This document shows, piece by piece, positions 8,077 through 17,803 of a DNA stretch of 64,000 nucleotides. Source of the stretch: Flavobacterium sp. 270 (GTDB taxonomy: Bacteria; Bacteroidota; Bacteroidia; Flavobacteriales; Flavobacteriaceae); NCBI RefSeq assembly GCF_004368785.1, contig NZ_SODM01000004.1:546521-610520 (forward strand). Direction: 5' to 3'. Under the pieces are notes generated by a model. That model ran no database searches. It was not told where the DNA came from and saw only the letters and a list, made by a program, of their open reading frames with translations. The first letter of the stretch is position 1; every line of letters begins with the position of its first letter. The translations under genes were made by a program, and so were the position numbers.

Positions 8077-10326
8077 ATGAAATACCCTTACTTTTCTCTA
8101 GTGTCTGTATTGCTTTTAAACTGTTTATCGTGGACATCTTGTTATGCTCAGGATAAAAAAACAGAAGAGAAAATAGAAGTTTTGCTTGCCCAAATGACCC
8201 TTAAAGAAAAAGTTGGCCAAATGAATCAGCTCAACGGACGTAATCCTTCTGATAAATTATATCAGCAGATCCGAAATGGTGAAGTGGGTTCAATATTAAA
8301 TGCAGAGAATCCCGAATTAGTCAATCAATTGCAGAAAATAGCAAAAGAAGAATCCAGATTAGGAATTCCACTGGTAATTGCGCGAGATGTGATTCACGGT
8401 TTTAAGACTATGTTTCCAATTCCTTTGGCGCAGGCTGCTTCATTTGATCCTGAAATTGTAGAAATTGGTTCTCAAATAGCGGCCAGAGAAGCATCAGAAA
8501 AAGGAATTCGCTGGACTTTTGCTCCTATGATGGATATTGCAAGAGATTCCCGCTGGGGAAGAATTGCCGAAAGTTTTGGCGAAGATACTTATTTATCTGA
8601 GGTTATGGCCGTGGCTATGGTGAAAGGTTTTCAAGGAAAAGATTTGTCTAATCCTTCTTCTATTGCAGCGTGTGCCAAACACTTTATTGCTTATGGCGCA
8701 TCAGAAGGCGGACGGGATTATAATTTGACAAACATAACGGAAAGACAATTAAGAAACATCTACCTTCCTCCTTTTGAGAAAGCTTTAAAAGAAGCTCATT
8801 GTGCTACTATAATGACTTCTTTTAATACAAATGACGGTATTCCTGCCAGCGGAAATGATTTTTTACTGAGAACTGTTTTGAGAAAAGAATGGGGATTTAA
8901 CGGTGTCGTAGTTACCGATTACAATTGCCTTCGAGATATGGTGCGAATAGGCTTTAGCGAAGATAATAAAGATGCAGCTATGAAAGCTGCCAATGCCGGA
9001 GTAGATATCGAAATGGCTTCTGGCACTTATGTTCAAAACATCGAGGCTTTGATTGCAGAGGGAAAAGTCCAGCAGCAAACAATCGACGATGCCGTTCGAA
9101 ATATATTGCGTTTAAAGTTTAATCTGGGTTTGTTTGAAAATCCATATGTGAACTTAAAAGCGAAATCTACTATTTATTCAGAAAGTCATTTGCGGGCAGC
9201 AAAAAAAGCAGCCGAAGAATCTTTTGTTTTACTGAAGAATAAAAATAACATACTGCCATTAAACGATAAAATAAAAACGATCGCGATTATTGGTCCAATG
9301 GCAGATGCTCCGCACGATCAAATGGGCACGTGGGCTTTTGACGGGGAAAAAGCGATGACACAAACGCCCTTAAAAGCTTTGCAGAAAGAATACGGAAAGA
9401 ATGTGAAATTTATTTATGAACCAGGACTTGCCTTTAGCAGAGATAATAATAAAGTAAATTTTTCTAAAGCTGTAACAGCAGCTAAACAGTCTGATGTTGT
9501 GCTGCTGTTTCTTGGTGAAGAAGCTATTTTATCCGGTGAAGCACATTCTCTGGCAGAAATAAATTTAAAAGGTGCACAATCAGATTTAATTGAAGAATTG
9601 AGCAAAACGGGAAAACCAATCGTTACTATGATAATGGCTGGAAGAGCTTTAACTATCGAAAAGGAAGCAGCACTTTCTGATGCGGTTTTATATTTATGGC
9701 ATCCCGGCACGATGGGCGGACCCGCGGTTGCCGATATTTTATTTGGAAAATCAATTCCGAGCGGTAAACTTCCTATTACTTTTCCTAAGTATGTCGGACA
9801 GATTCCGGTTTATTACAATCATGATAAAATCGGAAGACCTGCTAAAAAAACAGAAACTTTATTGAAAGATATTCCGCTTGAAGCGAAACAATCTTCTTTA
9901 GGTACAACCTCCTATTATCTGGATGCTGCTTTTGATAATTTATATGATTTTGGATATGGGTTATCGTACAGCACTTTTGAATATTCAAACCTTACTTTAT
10001 CAGCAGCTATTTTAACAAAATCAGATGTTTTAACGGTAACTGTGGATTTAAAAAATATTGGAAAATATCAAGCAGATGAAATAGTTCAATTGTACACAGA
10101 AGATTTATTCGGCTCGACCGCAAGACCAATAAAAGAACTTAAAGATTTTAAGCGAATCAATTTAAAAGCTGGAGAATCTAAAAAAGTGGAATTTAAACTT
10201 CCTGTTTCAAAATTGGCTTTTTGGAATATTGATAATATTTATACTGTTGAACCAGGAAAATTTAGCGTGATGATTGGCGGGAACAGCTTTGATGTATTAC
10301 AGCAAGATTTTACTGTTAAGCCTTAA
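8077..10326 (+). CDS. bglX: GH3 beta-glycosidase, BglX type
   Basis: The 749-residue secreted enzyme has a signal peptide (about 1-24, ending SCYAQ), a GH3 N-terminal TIM barrel, a GH3 C-terminal alpha/beta sandwich and a C-terminal fibronectin-III-like domain. The BglX signature KHFIAYGASEGGRDYN is at 201-216 and the catalytic nucleophile is Asp281 in VVTDYN. Such enzymes release beta-linked glucose, xylose or similar residues from oligosaccharide ends, usually in the periplasm. It stands alone, 35 kb from the sigma/FecR genes, but its promoter resembles that of fecR, which suggests it serves the same glycan as PUL 2. The exact substrate cannot be told from sequence. Confidence 0.9.
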   Translation: MKYPYFSLVSVLLLNCLSWTSCYAQDKKTEEKIEVLLAQMTLKEKVGQMNQLNGRNPSDKLYQQIRNGEVGSILNAENPELVNQLQKIAKEESRLGIPLVIARDVIHGFKTMFPIPLAQAASFDPEIVEIGSQIAAREASEKGIRWTFAPMMDIARDSRWGRIAESFGEDTYLSEVMAVAMVKGFQGKDLSNPSSIAACAKHFIAYGASEGGRDYNLTNITERQLRNIYLPPFEKALKEAHCATIMTSFNTNDGIPASGNDFLLRTVLRKEWGFNGVVVTDYNCLRDMVRIGFSEDNKDAAMKAANAGVDIEMASGTYVQNIEALIAEGKVQQQTIDDAVRNILRLKFNLGLFENPYVNLKAKSTIYSESHLRAAKKAAEESFVLLKNKNNILPLNDKIKTIAIIGPMADAPHDQMGTWAFDGEKAMTQTPLKALQKEYGKNVKFIYEPGLAFSRDNNKVNFSKAVTAAKQSDVVLLFLGEEAILSGEAHSLAEINLKGAQSDLIEELSKTGKPIVTMIMAGRALTIEKEAALSDAVLYLWHPGTMGGPAVADILFGKSIPSGKLPITFPKYVGQIPVYYNHDKIGRPAKKTETLLKDIPLEAKQSSLGTTSYYLDAAFDNLYDFGYGLSYSTFEYSNLTLSAAILTKSDVLTVTVDLKNIGKYQADEIVQLYTEDLFGSTARPIKELKDFKRINLKAGESKKVEFKLPVSKLAFWNIDNIYTVEPGKFSVMIGGNSFDVLQQDFTVKP

Positions 10327-10348
10327 AAAGCACTACTTAAAAAACATA

Positions 10349-10434
10349 AATCAAATAATAATTTACTTGTAGAATAATTTAGGTTCGATTGATAAGCTGA
10401 CCAAAATTTATAAAGCTTTAAATATTATTTGATT
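10349..10434. repeat. 12-bp inverted repeat between convergent genes
   Basis: AATCAAATAATA (10349-10360) pairs perfectly with TATTATTTGATT (10423-10434), 62 bases apart, in the gap between bglX (+) and the SGNH gene (-). It may help end transcription from both sides, though it lacks GC pairs. Confidence 0.5.
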
Positions 10435-10470
10435 ATGCTTTTTTCATAGTTTTAAAAATATATTTTCAGT

Positions 10471-12099
10471 TTAATTCTTTATAAATTTTAAAGCTTGTTT
10501 GTTATTTTCACCAATTCTAATGAAATATGTTCCTCTCTTTAAACTGCTGATATCAATTTTAAAATCATTTGATTTCTCTAGAGATTTTAATTTTAATTGT
10601 GCCTGCCCGTTCATATCTAAAACAACTATTGCTGTATAGGCAGGAACATTTGTTACAGTCACAATATTAGAAGAAGGGTTAGGAAATATTGTTGTTTTAT
10701 TTGATTCGTCTGTATTCAAAATAGTATTTCTATCAGCATCCAGACTTTCAATTTCACTTGCTTTTTTAAGGGCTGATCCCGTTGCTGTTAAACTCCATTG
10801 TCCATGCAACTGATTATTATCGTCATATTGATTGAGGTTTTCACCATTAGTAGTATAGCCGCCATAGACTTCAATAATGCGTCCGCTGTGAGCTGCTTTT
10901 AGTTTATAAAAACCATTATCTGTAGCCAGTAAAATATACTGTTGATTCAATCCGTTATTAGAAGTCCATTGTGTCAAATTAACAACATTATTTGTATTTC
11001 CTCCACCAATATCGAGTGCTTTTCCAGACAGCACACTTGTTATTTTGTAAGCACCATCGCCAACATCCGTAAAAGTAAATTGCTGATTGTTTGCGCCAGA
11101 TCCATTCCACTGAATAATCGCCGCGCCGTCGGCTAAACTTCCGCCATATACATCCATGTATTTACCGCTTTTTCGGTTTTGAAGAGAGTATGTTCCATTT
11201 TTGCCCGTAACTCCGTTTGCCCGTACTTTTATGGAAGTTATAACATTATCCCATGTACCAAGACAGGTGTTATCGCTTGTAAGTGTTATGCTGTTTCCTG
11301 AAAAATTATCATTGGCATACCCTATAACTTTATAACCTGCAGGAACTTTTATGGATGAAATATCATCATTAGAAATTCCCTGAGCACTTAATGCGCTGAA
11401 ATTATAATCGCCGATACCCAGTTTTATAGCATAACCTCCATAAGTACAGTCATGATAAAAAGTAGGCAAAGCTGCTGTAATAATGTTGAAAGCCGTATTT
11501 GCCAAAACTAATGCGCCTGCTGCATTAGGATGAAGATTATCATTAAACAATGTATTTCTCTGATTTTTTGTTGGTGTATTAAAATCTATAATAGTGGCAT
11601 TTTTATTCAGGCTTATTTGTCTGATAAATGGGATAACTTCGTTTTGCGTATTATTAATCTGAGCCGTATCTCCAAAATTAGTTGCAGGCAGGCATACATA
11701 AATTTTTGGATTGCGTCCGTTTTGCCTAAACTCATCTATCATTGCCGCATAATCATTGTAGAAATCGTTCTTGTAAATCCAATTACTCGGATGCGCATCG
11801 TTGGTACCTAACGATATGATTAGAATATCAGGATTAAAGTTCTTGGCATTGGTAAAAGAGCCTGTATTCCAATAAGGGCTTCCGGCTTTCTTAAGCATGG
11901 TCGTTCCGCTTACACCGCAATTTAAAACCGAATATTTACTGCCTAACATTTTGTTAAGCTGAGCCGGCCATGCCTGAGTACCAGGATCAGATAATGTATA
12001 ACCCGCTGTAATGCTGTTACCAACACAGACAACTCTTATCTGTGACATCATAAAAAGAGGTAATAGCAAAATTAATAATGAGTGTTTTATTTTTTTCAT
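10471..12099 (-). CDS. Secreted SGNH esterase with crystallin-like, ricin-type and T9SS domains
   Basis: The 542-residue protein starts with a signal peptide (1-20) and an SGNH/GDSL hydrolase domain (about 21-212): GNSIT with nucleophile Ser29, SLGTND near 96-101 and the catalytic DNLH with Asp187 and His190. Then come a beta/gamma-crystallin-like domain (about 218-293), a ricin-type beta-trefoil with three QW-like repeats (about 298-437, CBM13-like) and a type IX secretion sorting domain (about 470-542, FPNPSSN). SGNH domains of this kind usually remove acetyl groups from polysaccharides; the trefoil should bind sugar. It is the last gene of PUL 1 and would be secreted to the surface or medium by T9SS. 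Substrate unknown. Confidence 0.87.
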   Translation of the reverse strand: MKKIKHSLLILLLPLFMMSQIRVVCVGNSITAGYTLSDPGTQAWPAQLNKMLGSKYSVLNCGVSGTTMLKKAGSPYWNTGSFTNAKNFNPDILIISLGTNDAHPSNWIYKNDFYNDYAAMIDEFRQNGRNPKIYVCLPATNFGDTAQINNTQNEVIPFIRQISLNKNATIIDFNTPTKNQRNTLFNDNLHPNAAGALVLANTAFNIITAALPTFYHDCTYGGYAIKLGIGDYNFSALSAQGISNDDISSIKVPAGYKVIGYANDNFSGNSITLTSDNTCLGTWDNVITSIKVRANGVTGKNGTYSLQNRKSGKYMDVYGGSLADGAAIIQWNGSGANNQQFTFTDVGDGAYKITSVLSGKALDIGGGNTNNVVNLTQWTSNNGLNQQYILLATDNGFYKLKAAHSGRIIEVYGGYTTNGENLNQYDDNNQLHGQWSLTATGSALKKASEIESLDADRNTILNTDESNKTTIFPNPSSNIVTVTNVPAYTAIVVLDMNGQAQLKLKSLEKSNDFKIDISSLKRGTYFIRIGENNKQALKFIKN

Positions 12100-12154
12100 A
12101 GTAATGAAGTTTTGGTAAATGAATATGGGTTTATAAAATTTGCATTTATAAATA

Positions 12155-12209
12155 GTGGACGTATTTGTGATAGGATTGAAAGATTCTTTCCTAAAACAAA
12201 AACGTCCAC
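12155..12209. repeat. Intercistronic imperfect hairpin
   Basis: GTGGACGT (12155-12162) pairs with ACGTCCAC (12202-12209), and an inner TAGGATTGAA (12171-12180) partly pairs with TTCTTTCCTA (12184-12193). It lies between the GH76 stop and the SGNH start on the minus strand. There is no T-run on that strand, so it may be an RNA-processing or stabilising hairpin rather than a terminator. Confidence 0.55.
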
Positions 12210-12226
12210 AAATTGAAGTTTATCTC

Positions 12227-14671
12227 TTATTTAACCAATAGTTTTTTTGTTGAGACTTTATTTTTAGATTGCAGCGAGACGATATAGATTCCGGTTTTCA
12301 AAATCGCACGACCATCAATTGTAATGGTATTTTCACCTTTAATATCTTTTGAATAAATCAAAAATCCGGTGCTGTTGAAAATTTGTATCGAATCGTATTT
12401 TTCATCTTTAAGTTCAATATTAAGAACGCCTTCGCTTGGATTAGGATACATATAAAATCCAGTAGAATCTACTGCAGAATCAACCTCTGGCGCTGTAACA
12501 GCCATTCTACTGGCAACTTGCGACTGTGCTCCATTAAGTGTTGGAATAGACAGATAATCTACATTTAATTCTGTTGTGTTTTCAGAATCTCTAAGTTCAA
12601 TTGTATTATTTCCCTGAACAAGCGGTAAGGTGATACTTTTTACAGAAAAGCCCACTACATTAGAACTTATTGCGCCTATTCTTGTACCATTTGCGTAAAC
12701 TCCCATATTTCTTGTACTCACAGCCGGAACTCCTACATTAAAAGAAGCTGCATAATTTCCTGATGCAGGGGCTGGTACTGTCCAGACAATTTTACCGCCA
12801 GACTCCATATCAACATATTGACCTGTTGCTCCGTTATTAATTGTGCCGTTTGTAATCGCTGCATTTTCTGCCTGAAATAGCGTTTGTGCACTTGTATTGG
12901 TTACCACAAAATTTTGTGTACTCTGTGCACCGCAGGCATTGGTGTATTTTGCTGTATAAGTTCCAAATTGGTTTCCCTGAATATTATTAAGCGTAATTTC
13001 ACGATTGGTAGATGTGTAACCATTTGGTCCCGTCCAGCTCCATGTACCGCCTGTTGTTGGCTGTGGGCCAAAACTAACATTACCTCCAGCATTTAAGGAT
13101 GCATTTGCTGTTTGTGTCCACACTCCGTTTATACTTACGTAAGGAACTATTGCTGTTGCTGTACAACCTGTTTGTGTCGCACTCCACCAGTTAAGATTCC
13201 AGCCATTTGCTTTTGCTAATAATCTGATAGATTGGATTCCTGCTGTTAAATTTACCGTAGTACTTACTGTAGTCCAGGTTGTCCAATTTCCTGTCGGCGG
13301 TAAACTTGTAGTAGCCAGCGTAACACCGTTTTGTTGAAATGCTACCGAACCAGTACCTGTACCACAGGTTCTGTAGTTAATAGTATAACTGCCAGAAGCT
13401 GGTACATTAATTACATAATCAATATAATCGTTTGCATCAATCCAGCTTACTACTCTATTGCCGTTGACATCTGTTGAAGGTTCGGTTGAAACTCCATTCA
13501 TTAAATGATAATTCTCAGCCTGAATTGTATTCGGAATGGATTGTAAAACTGGTGTTACTTGCTGAATTGTTACACAACCAGTAAGTTCCATAGCCATAAA
13601 ATCGTAACCAGAAGTTTGTGTCGGGGTAGAAAAATTATTGTGTGTAAAATTATAATCAGTTCTTCTATGACTCCAGGCAGCATCTGCATTGGCTTTTAGA
13701 AACGGATAATATTTATTCCAAAGATAATTTTCGTTTGCCAATTTTGCGATACCTCGTGCTAATTGTTCGCCGCCAAAACCACCGTTCCAAAATTTATCTT
13801 CTGTCATAATACCGCCAGACAAAGAATTAATTTTGGCAATATTTTTATCGGCAACTCTTACTGCATCATCATAATACATCTGCTCTTTTGTTATTTTATA
13901 AAGAGAGGCTGCCGAATTGGTTAAAAGTCCATAATTATAAGAATTGTCATCTCCGGAAAAATTGCGGGTTGCATCTGGGTAATAACCTTCGTAAACTCTT
14001 CCTGTATTCGGATCCCACAAATGGGTTCTTCCCCATGCATAAATCTGCTTGCATTTATTTAAAATATCGGCACTTGTTGCAGGATCTGAAGTTGCCAGAG
14101 TTTCGACCATCAAACAACCCGGAATAATCTGAGGCCAGTTGCTTAAACCACATTTTCCTCCGTCGGGAATCTGATTGTTATCTTCCCAAATTCCGCCATT
14201 AAAAGTATTGTCCCATCCGCGGTCAAATACTCTGTACCAATTGTCTACGGCAACATCACGGAAAGTTGTATTTCCTGTAATCTGATAACCGCGTATGCAG
14301 GCAATCATTGCCCATTGCAGGTCATCATTCCAGGAATCCCATGTCCAAACCGTTAAATCCTGAGCAATTAATTTTGTCAATAAATCAGAAATAAACTGTT
14401 TGCGTTCGTCACTTGGCGATCTAAAATAAGCATCTTCAACTGTTGTGATTAAATACGCCTGCTGCCAAAAGAAAGCTCTTTCTCTGTTTGCCAAAGTCTG
14501 GCAGAAATAGGGTGTTTTGTTTCCGTCTCCGGAATTGATCAAGAATGCATCCCGCCAGCCATTATAAACCGTATCGGCATTCGGATTTGGAATTTGTGCA
14601 TGTGAACATAAAGGACTTAAAATCAGAAGTCCGAGCATCAAAAATTTAGTAATCTGTAATTTTTTTTTCAT
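12227..14671 (-). CDS. GH76 endo-alpha-1,6-mannanase with CBM6-like and T9SS domains
   Basis: The 814-residue secreted protein has a signal peptide (1-25) and a GH76 (alpha/alpha)6 catalytic domain (about 30-375) with the twin catalytic aspartates Asp116-Asp117 in SWNDDLQWA. It is followed by a CBM6-like domain (about 383-508, IQAENYHLMNG), an Ig-like domain (about 520-600), a second carbohydrate-binding-type beta-sandwich (about 605-725, FQAENAAITNG) and a type IX sorting domain (about 740-814, MYPNPSEG). GH76 enzymes cut the alpha-1,6-mannan backbone of fungal and yeast cell walls. With GH92 and GH125 in the same locus this gives a coherent mannan set: surface endo-cutting here, side-chain and exo-trimming by the others. 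It sits 128 bases upstream of the SGNH gene on the same strand. Confidence 0.9.
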   Translation of the reverse strand: MKKKLQITKFLMLGLLILSPLCSHAQIPNPNADTVYNGWRDAFLINSGDGNKTPYFCQTLANRERAFFWQQAYLITTVEDAYFRSPSDERKQFISDLLTKLIAQDLTVWTWDSWNDDLQWAMIACIRGYQITGNTTFRDVAVDNWYRVFDRGWDNTFNGGIWEDNNQIPDGGKCGLSNWPQIIPGCLMVETLATSDPATSADILNKCKQIYAWGRTHLWDPNTGRVYEGYYPDATRNFSGDDNSYNYGLLTNSAASLYKITKEQMYYDDAVRVADKNIAKINSLSGGIMTEDKFWNGGFGGEQLARGIAKLANENYLWNKYYPFLKANADAAWSHRRTDYNFTHNNFSTPTQTSGYDFMAMELTGCVTIQQVTPVLQSIPNTIQAENYHLMNGVSTEPSTDVNGNRVVSWIDANDYIDYVINVPASGSYTINYRTCGTGTGSVAFQQNGVTLATTSLPPTGNWTTWTTVSTTVNLTAGIQSIRLLAKANGWNLNWWSATQTGCTATAIVPYVSINGVWTQTANASLNAGGNVSFGPQPTTGGTWSWTGPNGYTSTNREITLNNIQGNQFGTYTAKYTNACGAQSTQNFVVTNTSAQTLFQAENAAITNGTINNGATGQYVDMESGGKIVWTVPAPASGNYAASFNVGVPAVSTRNMGVYANGTRIGAISSNVVGFSVKSITLPLVQGNNTIELRDSENTTELNVDYLSIPTLNGAQSQVASRMAVTAPEVDSAVDSTGFYMYPNPSEGVLNIELKDEKYDSIQIFNSTGFLIYSKDIKGENTITIDGRAILKTGIYIVSLQSKNKVSTKKLLVK

Positions 14672-14893
14672 AATAATTAATGTGGTTTTTGTTAATAGTT
14701 ATATAATCTTGAATGCGTATTATATTTTAAACTGATAGATTTGAGTTTGTTTTAACCTTAAAAATTATCGCTTGATGTATTAAATACTACTATTATTCCT
14801 TATTAAAAGAAAATAATTATACTATTAATCTCGTTAATTATTCAAAACAAGAAAAAGAATTTCCCCCATAATAATGAATATTATAATGGTTTA

Positions 14894-16369
14894 TTATTGC
14901 TGAATTTTGGAGCAGTTAACCGTAAAAATGTTTTTCTTGTTATCTTGTTTCTTCACTTTCAATTTCATGAAAGAAACATGATGAACATCATCTAAAACGA
15001 CGGCTGTTCTAGTATCAGGTTTTGTTACGGTTATAAAAAGGCTTGTAATTTGTAGATTTTTGGCATGGCGTATAAAAACTCCCCACGATGGTAATTCGCC
15101 AAACATATCGTATTCGGGATAACTGCTGGGCTTTTCTGGTATGTCTTTGGTATTCTCTATAGCAATTTTAGACAGTGCTTTTTCTGCTCCGCCTGGCAAT
15201 TTGATTGTTACATTTTTAAGGGTAATATCTGAAATAATTTGCTCTGGAAGACCCGCGATTACAATTCCGGGCATTATTTTTAATGGATTGTTTTCTGCCC
15301 GAATTTCTGCGGTAACATTTTGTATGGATACATTGTTTATACTGCCTTTTCGGGTTCCTTTTCTCGCACCGGCACGCAGGAATATGGCATTGCCAATATT
15401 AGTTCCTTGCACTCCATCAATTTGAATATTTTCTATTGCAGCACCGTCAACCGCTTCTAACGCAATTGCCGAACGCCTTGTATCGAATACTTTATTGTTT
15501 AAAATTTTAATGTCTTTAAAACCTCCCAATGATGCCGTGCCAAACTTGATTCCGCTGGCATCTGTGGTCATACTGTTGTTTCGTATTAAGATATTTTGAT
15601 TGGCCACATCTGGATTTAAAGATTTTAAACAAATACCATCGTCACTGCTGTTAAAATAAGAATTGAGTACTTTAAAATTATTGCAATCAACAATATCAAT
15701 TCCGTCATTGTTCCAGAATGCACGGCTTTCAACTCTAACATTATCTACGGTTACTCCTTTGCATTGATTGTAACATTGTACCCAGCAAGCAGAATTTTTA
15801 AGGGTTATATTTTCAATTAATACATTTTCACATCCAAAGAAGTTAATAATCATAGGTCTTCTGTCTTCGTCGGGACGATCAATAGAACCGCCTTTTTCTA
15901 AGCCTTTATTCAATAATTCGCCTACATTCGCGGCCAATTCTTTTCCCTGACCATCAATAATGCCTTTGCCGGTAATACCAATATTATGTTGATTAAGTCC
16001 CAAAAACAAGGCAAGCGATGTAGAAAAATTATGATCAAATGCGGTATTTTGTCTGTCGTAATCAAAAGGATTTACAGAACCTAACAGCACTGCGCCTTCG
16101 TCTAATTGAATCGTAACATCCGATTTAAAATGAATGCAGCCCGTTAGGTAAATTCCCTTTGAAAATACAAGTCTGCCACCACCATTTTGACTAATGTAAT
16201 CAATACCATATTGTATAGAACGTGTGTTAAGAATAGTTCCTCCTGATTGTATACCAAAATAAGAAACATCATAATCTTTTCCTTTCGCAACAATACTATT
16301 TGAAGCTAAGAACAGGATTAAAAATGAAACATTAAGCAGCATTAATTTTATAGAAGTTTGATTAGTCAT
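14894..16369 (-). CDS. GH28 family polygalacturonase-like enzyme
   Basis: The 491-residue protein has an N-terminal hydrophobic signal segment (about 8-28) and a right-handed parallel beta-helix of the GH28 type. Family motifs are NNDGID at 220-225, SSDDGICLKS at 241-250 (paired catalytic aspartates) and GIKFGTASLGG around 273-283, which replaces the classical RIK element as in other Bacteroidota members. GH28 enzymes hydrolyse alpha-linked galacturonic acid, in polygalacturonan or in rhamnogalacturonan. Here it lies in a locus whose other genes suggest mannan, so it may act on a uronic-acid linkage of a mixed glycan. It is followed by GH76 and preceded, 53 bases upstream, by the sugar porter. 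Confidence 0.88.
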   Translation of the reverse strand: MTNQTSIKLMLLNVSFLILFLASNSIVAKGKDYDVSYFGIQSGGTILNTRSIQYGIDYISQNGGGRLVFSKGIYLTGCIHFKSDVTIQLDEGAVLLGSVNPFDYDRQNTAFDHNFSTSLALFLGLNQHNIGITGKGIIDGQGKELAANVGELLNKGLEKGGSIDRPDEDRRPMIINFFGCENVLIENITLKNSACWVQCYNQCKGVTVDNVRVESRAFWNNDGIDIVDCNNFKVLNSYFNSSDDGICLKSLNPDVANQNILIRNNSMTTDASGIKFGTASLGGFKDIKILNNKVFDTRRSAIALEAVDGAAIENIQIDGVQGTNIGNAIFLRAGARKGTRKGSINNVSIQNVTAEIRAENNPLKIMPGIVIAGLPEQIISDITLKNVTIKLPGGAEKALSKIAIENTKDIPEKPSSYPEYDMFGELPSWGVFIRHAKNLQITSLFITVTKPDTRTAVVLDDVHHVSFMKLKVKKQDNKKNIFTVNCSKIQQ

Positions 16370-16422
16370 TTTAAAAAAAATTAGTTTCTATTTTAAGGCT
16401 TGAAAGCTTCGTTTTAATTGCA

Positions 16423-17748
16423 TTATTTTTTCGACAGACTTTCTGATAATTCTTCTAAAGTCCTTCCTTTAGTTTCCGGCATCTTGACAAAAACCCAAAC
16501 CAACTGAAATACCATCATCAAACAGAAGAAACAAAACACGGTTGCAGCGCCAATTTCTTTGAATAAAAAAGGTATAAAAGATGGAATTAAAGCGGCTAAA
16601 ACCCAGTGAACTGAGGTTCCGAAAGAAGTTCCGGCTGCTCTTAATTTGTTTGGAAATAATTCTGAAATAAAAACCCAGATTACAGAACCCTGTCCGATGG
16701 CATGAGAAGCTATGAACAAAAAGAAAAACAGCGGAATCAGCATTCCTTTCCATTCCAAATAGAAAGCTATTGTTACTAAGCCTAAGGAAATTATATAACC
16801 AAAAGAGCCAATATACATCAGGGTTTTTCTTCCGTATTTATCGATAAGTGAAATCCCGACTAACGTAAAAATCAGATTGACCAAACCGATGCCAATACTG
16901 CTAAAAAACGAAGCTGATTTCTCTAAACCCGCCAATTCAAAAATACGTGGAGCGTAATATAAGAATGCATTAATCCCAGAAAACTGATTGAAAAGTGCGA
17001 TGAAAAATGCCAGCATCAACGGTTTTCTGTATTTTTTCATAAAAATAGATTCGTTGGATATTTCCTGCTGTTTTTCATTTTCCATTGCTTGTATTTCTAC
17101 AGCCGTTTCTTCCTCTGTATTGATCATTTTTAAAATTTCAATCGCTTTTTCTTTGTCTTTTTTATATTCATAAATCCAGCGCGGACTTTCGGGAATTCCG
17201 AAAATCAACAACATGTATAATAAAGCCGGAGCCGATTGTACACCTAACATCCATCGCCAGGAGTTTTCTCCAAAATCCTGCAATAAATAATTGGATAGAA
17301 AAGCAATCAAAATCCCAAAAACGATATTAAACTGGTACAAGGCAACCAATTTTCCTCTGTTTTTTGCCGGAGCAATTTCAGAAACATAAGTCGGCGCGGC
17401 GATAGTAGAAACTCCAATTCCTAAGCCTCCTAAAAAGCGGAAAATGGAGAAAAAGATTGAATTGTTCGCAAAAGCGGTTCCAACGGCTGAAAGAAAAAAT
17501 AAAATACCAATTAAGATGAGTGTTTTTTTCCTGCCCAATCTGGTCGTTGGAATGGCACCAAAAATAGCTCCGATAACCGTTCCCCACAATGCAGAAGACA
17601 TCACAACCAATCCGTGATATAAATCAGAAGTACCCCATAATTGCTGTAATTGTTTGTCTGCTCCGGATATTACAACGGTATCAAAACCAAATAAAAAACC
17701 GGCTAATGCCACTACAACAGACCAGTACAATATTTTTTTATTTTTCAT
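16423..17748 (-). CDS. MFS sugar porter
   Basis: The 441-residue protein has twelve membrane segments and the signatures of the sugar porter family: GFLFGFDTVVISGA near residue 17, RLGRKKTLI near 70, the PESPRWIY element near 202, and a C-terminal PETKGRTLEE. Members (XylE, GalP, GLUT) move hexoses or pentoses across the inner membrane, often with protons. In this PUL it would import the monosaccharide released by the periplasmic enzymes, plausibly mannose, which the ROK kinase could then phosphorylate. Spacing to the acetylesterase upstream is 55 bases. Confidence 0.92.
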   Translation of the reverse strand: MKNKKILYWSVVVALAGFLFGFDTVVISGADKQLQQLWGTSDLYHGLVVMSSALWGTVIGAIFGAIPTTRLGRKKTLILIGILFFLSAVGTAFANNSIFFSIFRFLGGLGIGVSTIAAPTYVSEIAPAKNRGKLVALYQFNIVFGILIAFLSNYLLQDFGENSWRWMLGVQSAPALLYMLLIFGIPESPRWIYEYKKDKEKAIEILKMINTEEETAVEIQAMENEKQQEISNESIFMKKYRKPLMLAFFIALFNQFSGINAFLYYAPRIFELAGLEKSASFFSSIGIGLVNLIFTLVGISLIDKYGRKTLMYIGSFGYIISLGLVTIAFYLEWKGMLIPLFFFLFIASHAIGQGSVIWVFISELFPNKLRAAGTSFGTSVHWVLAALIPSFIPFLFKEIGAATVFCFFCLMMVFQLVWVFVKMPETKGRTLEELSESLSKK

Positions 17749-17803
17749 CTCTAATTTTGGTTATTTACTTTTTACAATTTAAATAATGGCTAAACTTTCA
17801 CTG

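Noticed and set aside
8077..10326. Assignment of bglX to the minus-strand PUL 1 by proximity
   Set aside because: It is on the opposite strand, isolated by two terminators upstream and by convergence downstream, has no LacI operator, and shares its promoter element with fecR instead.
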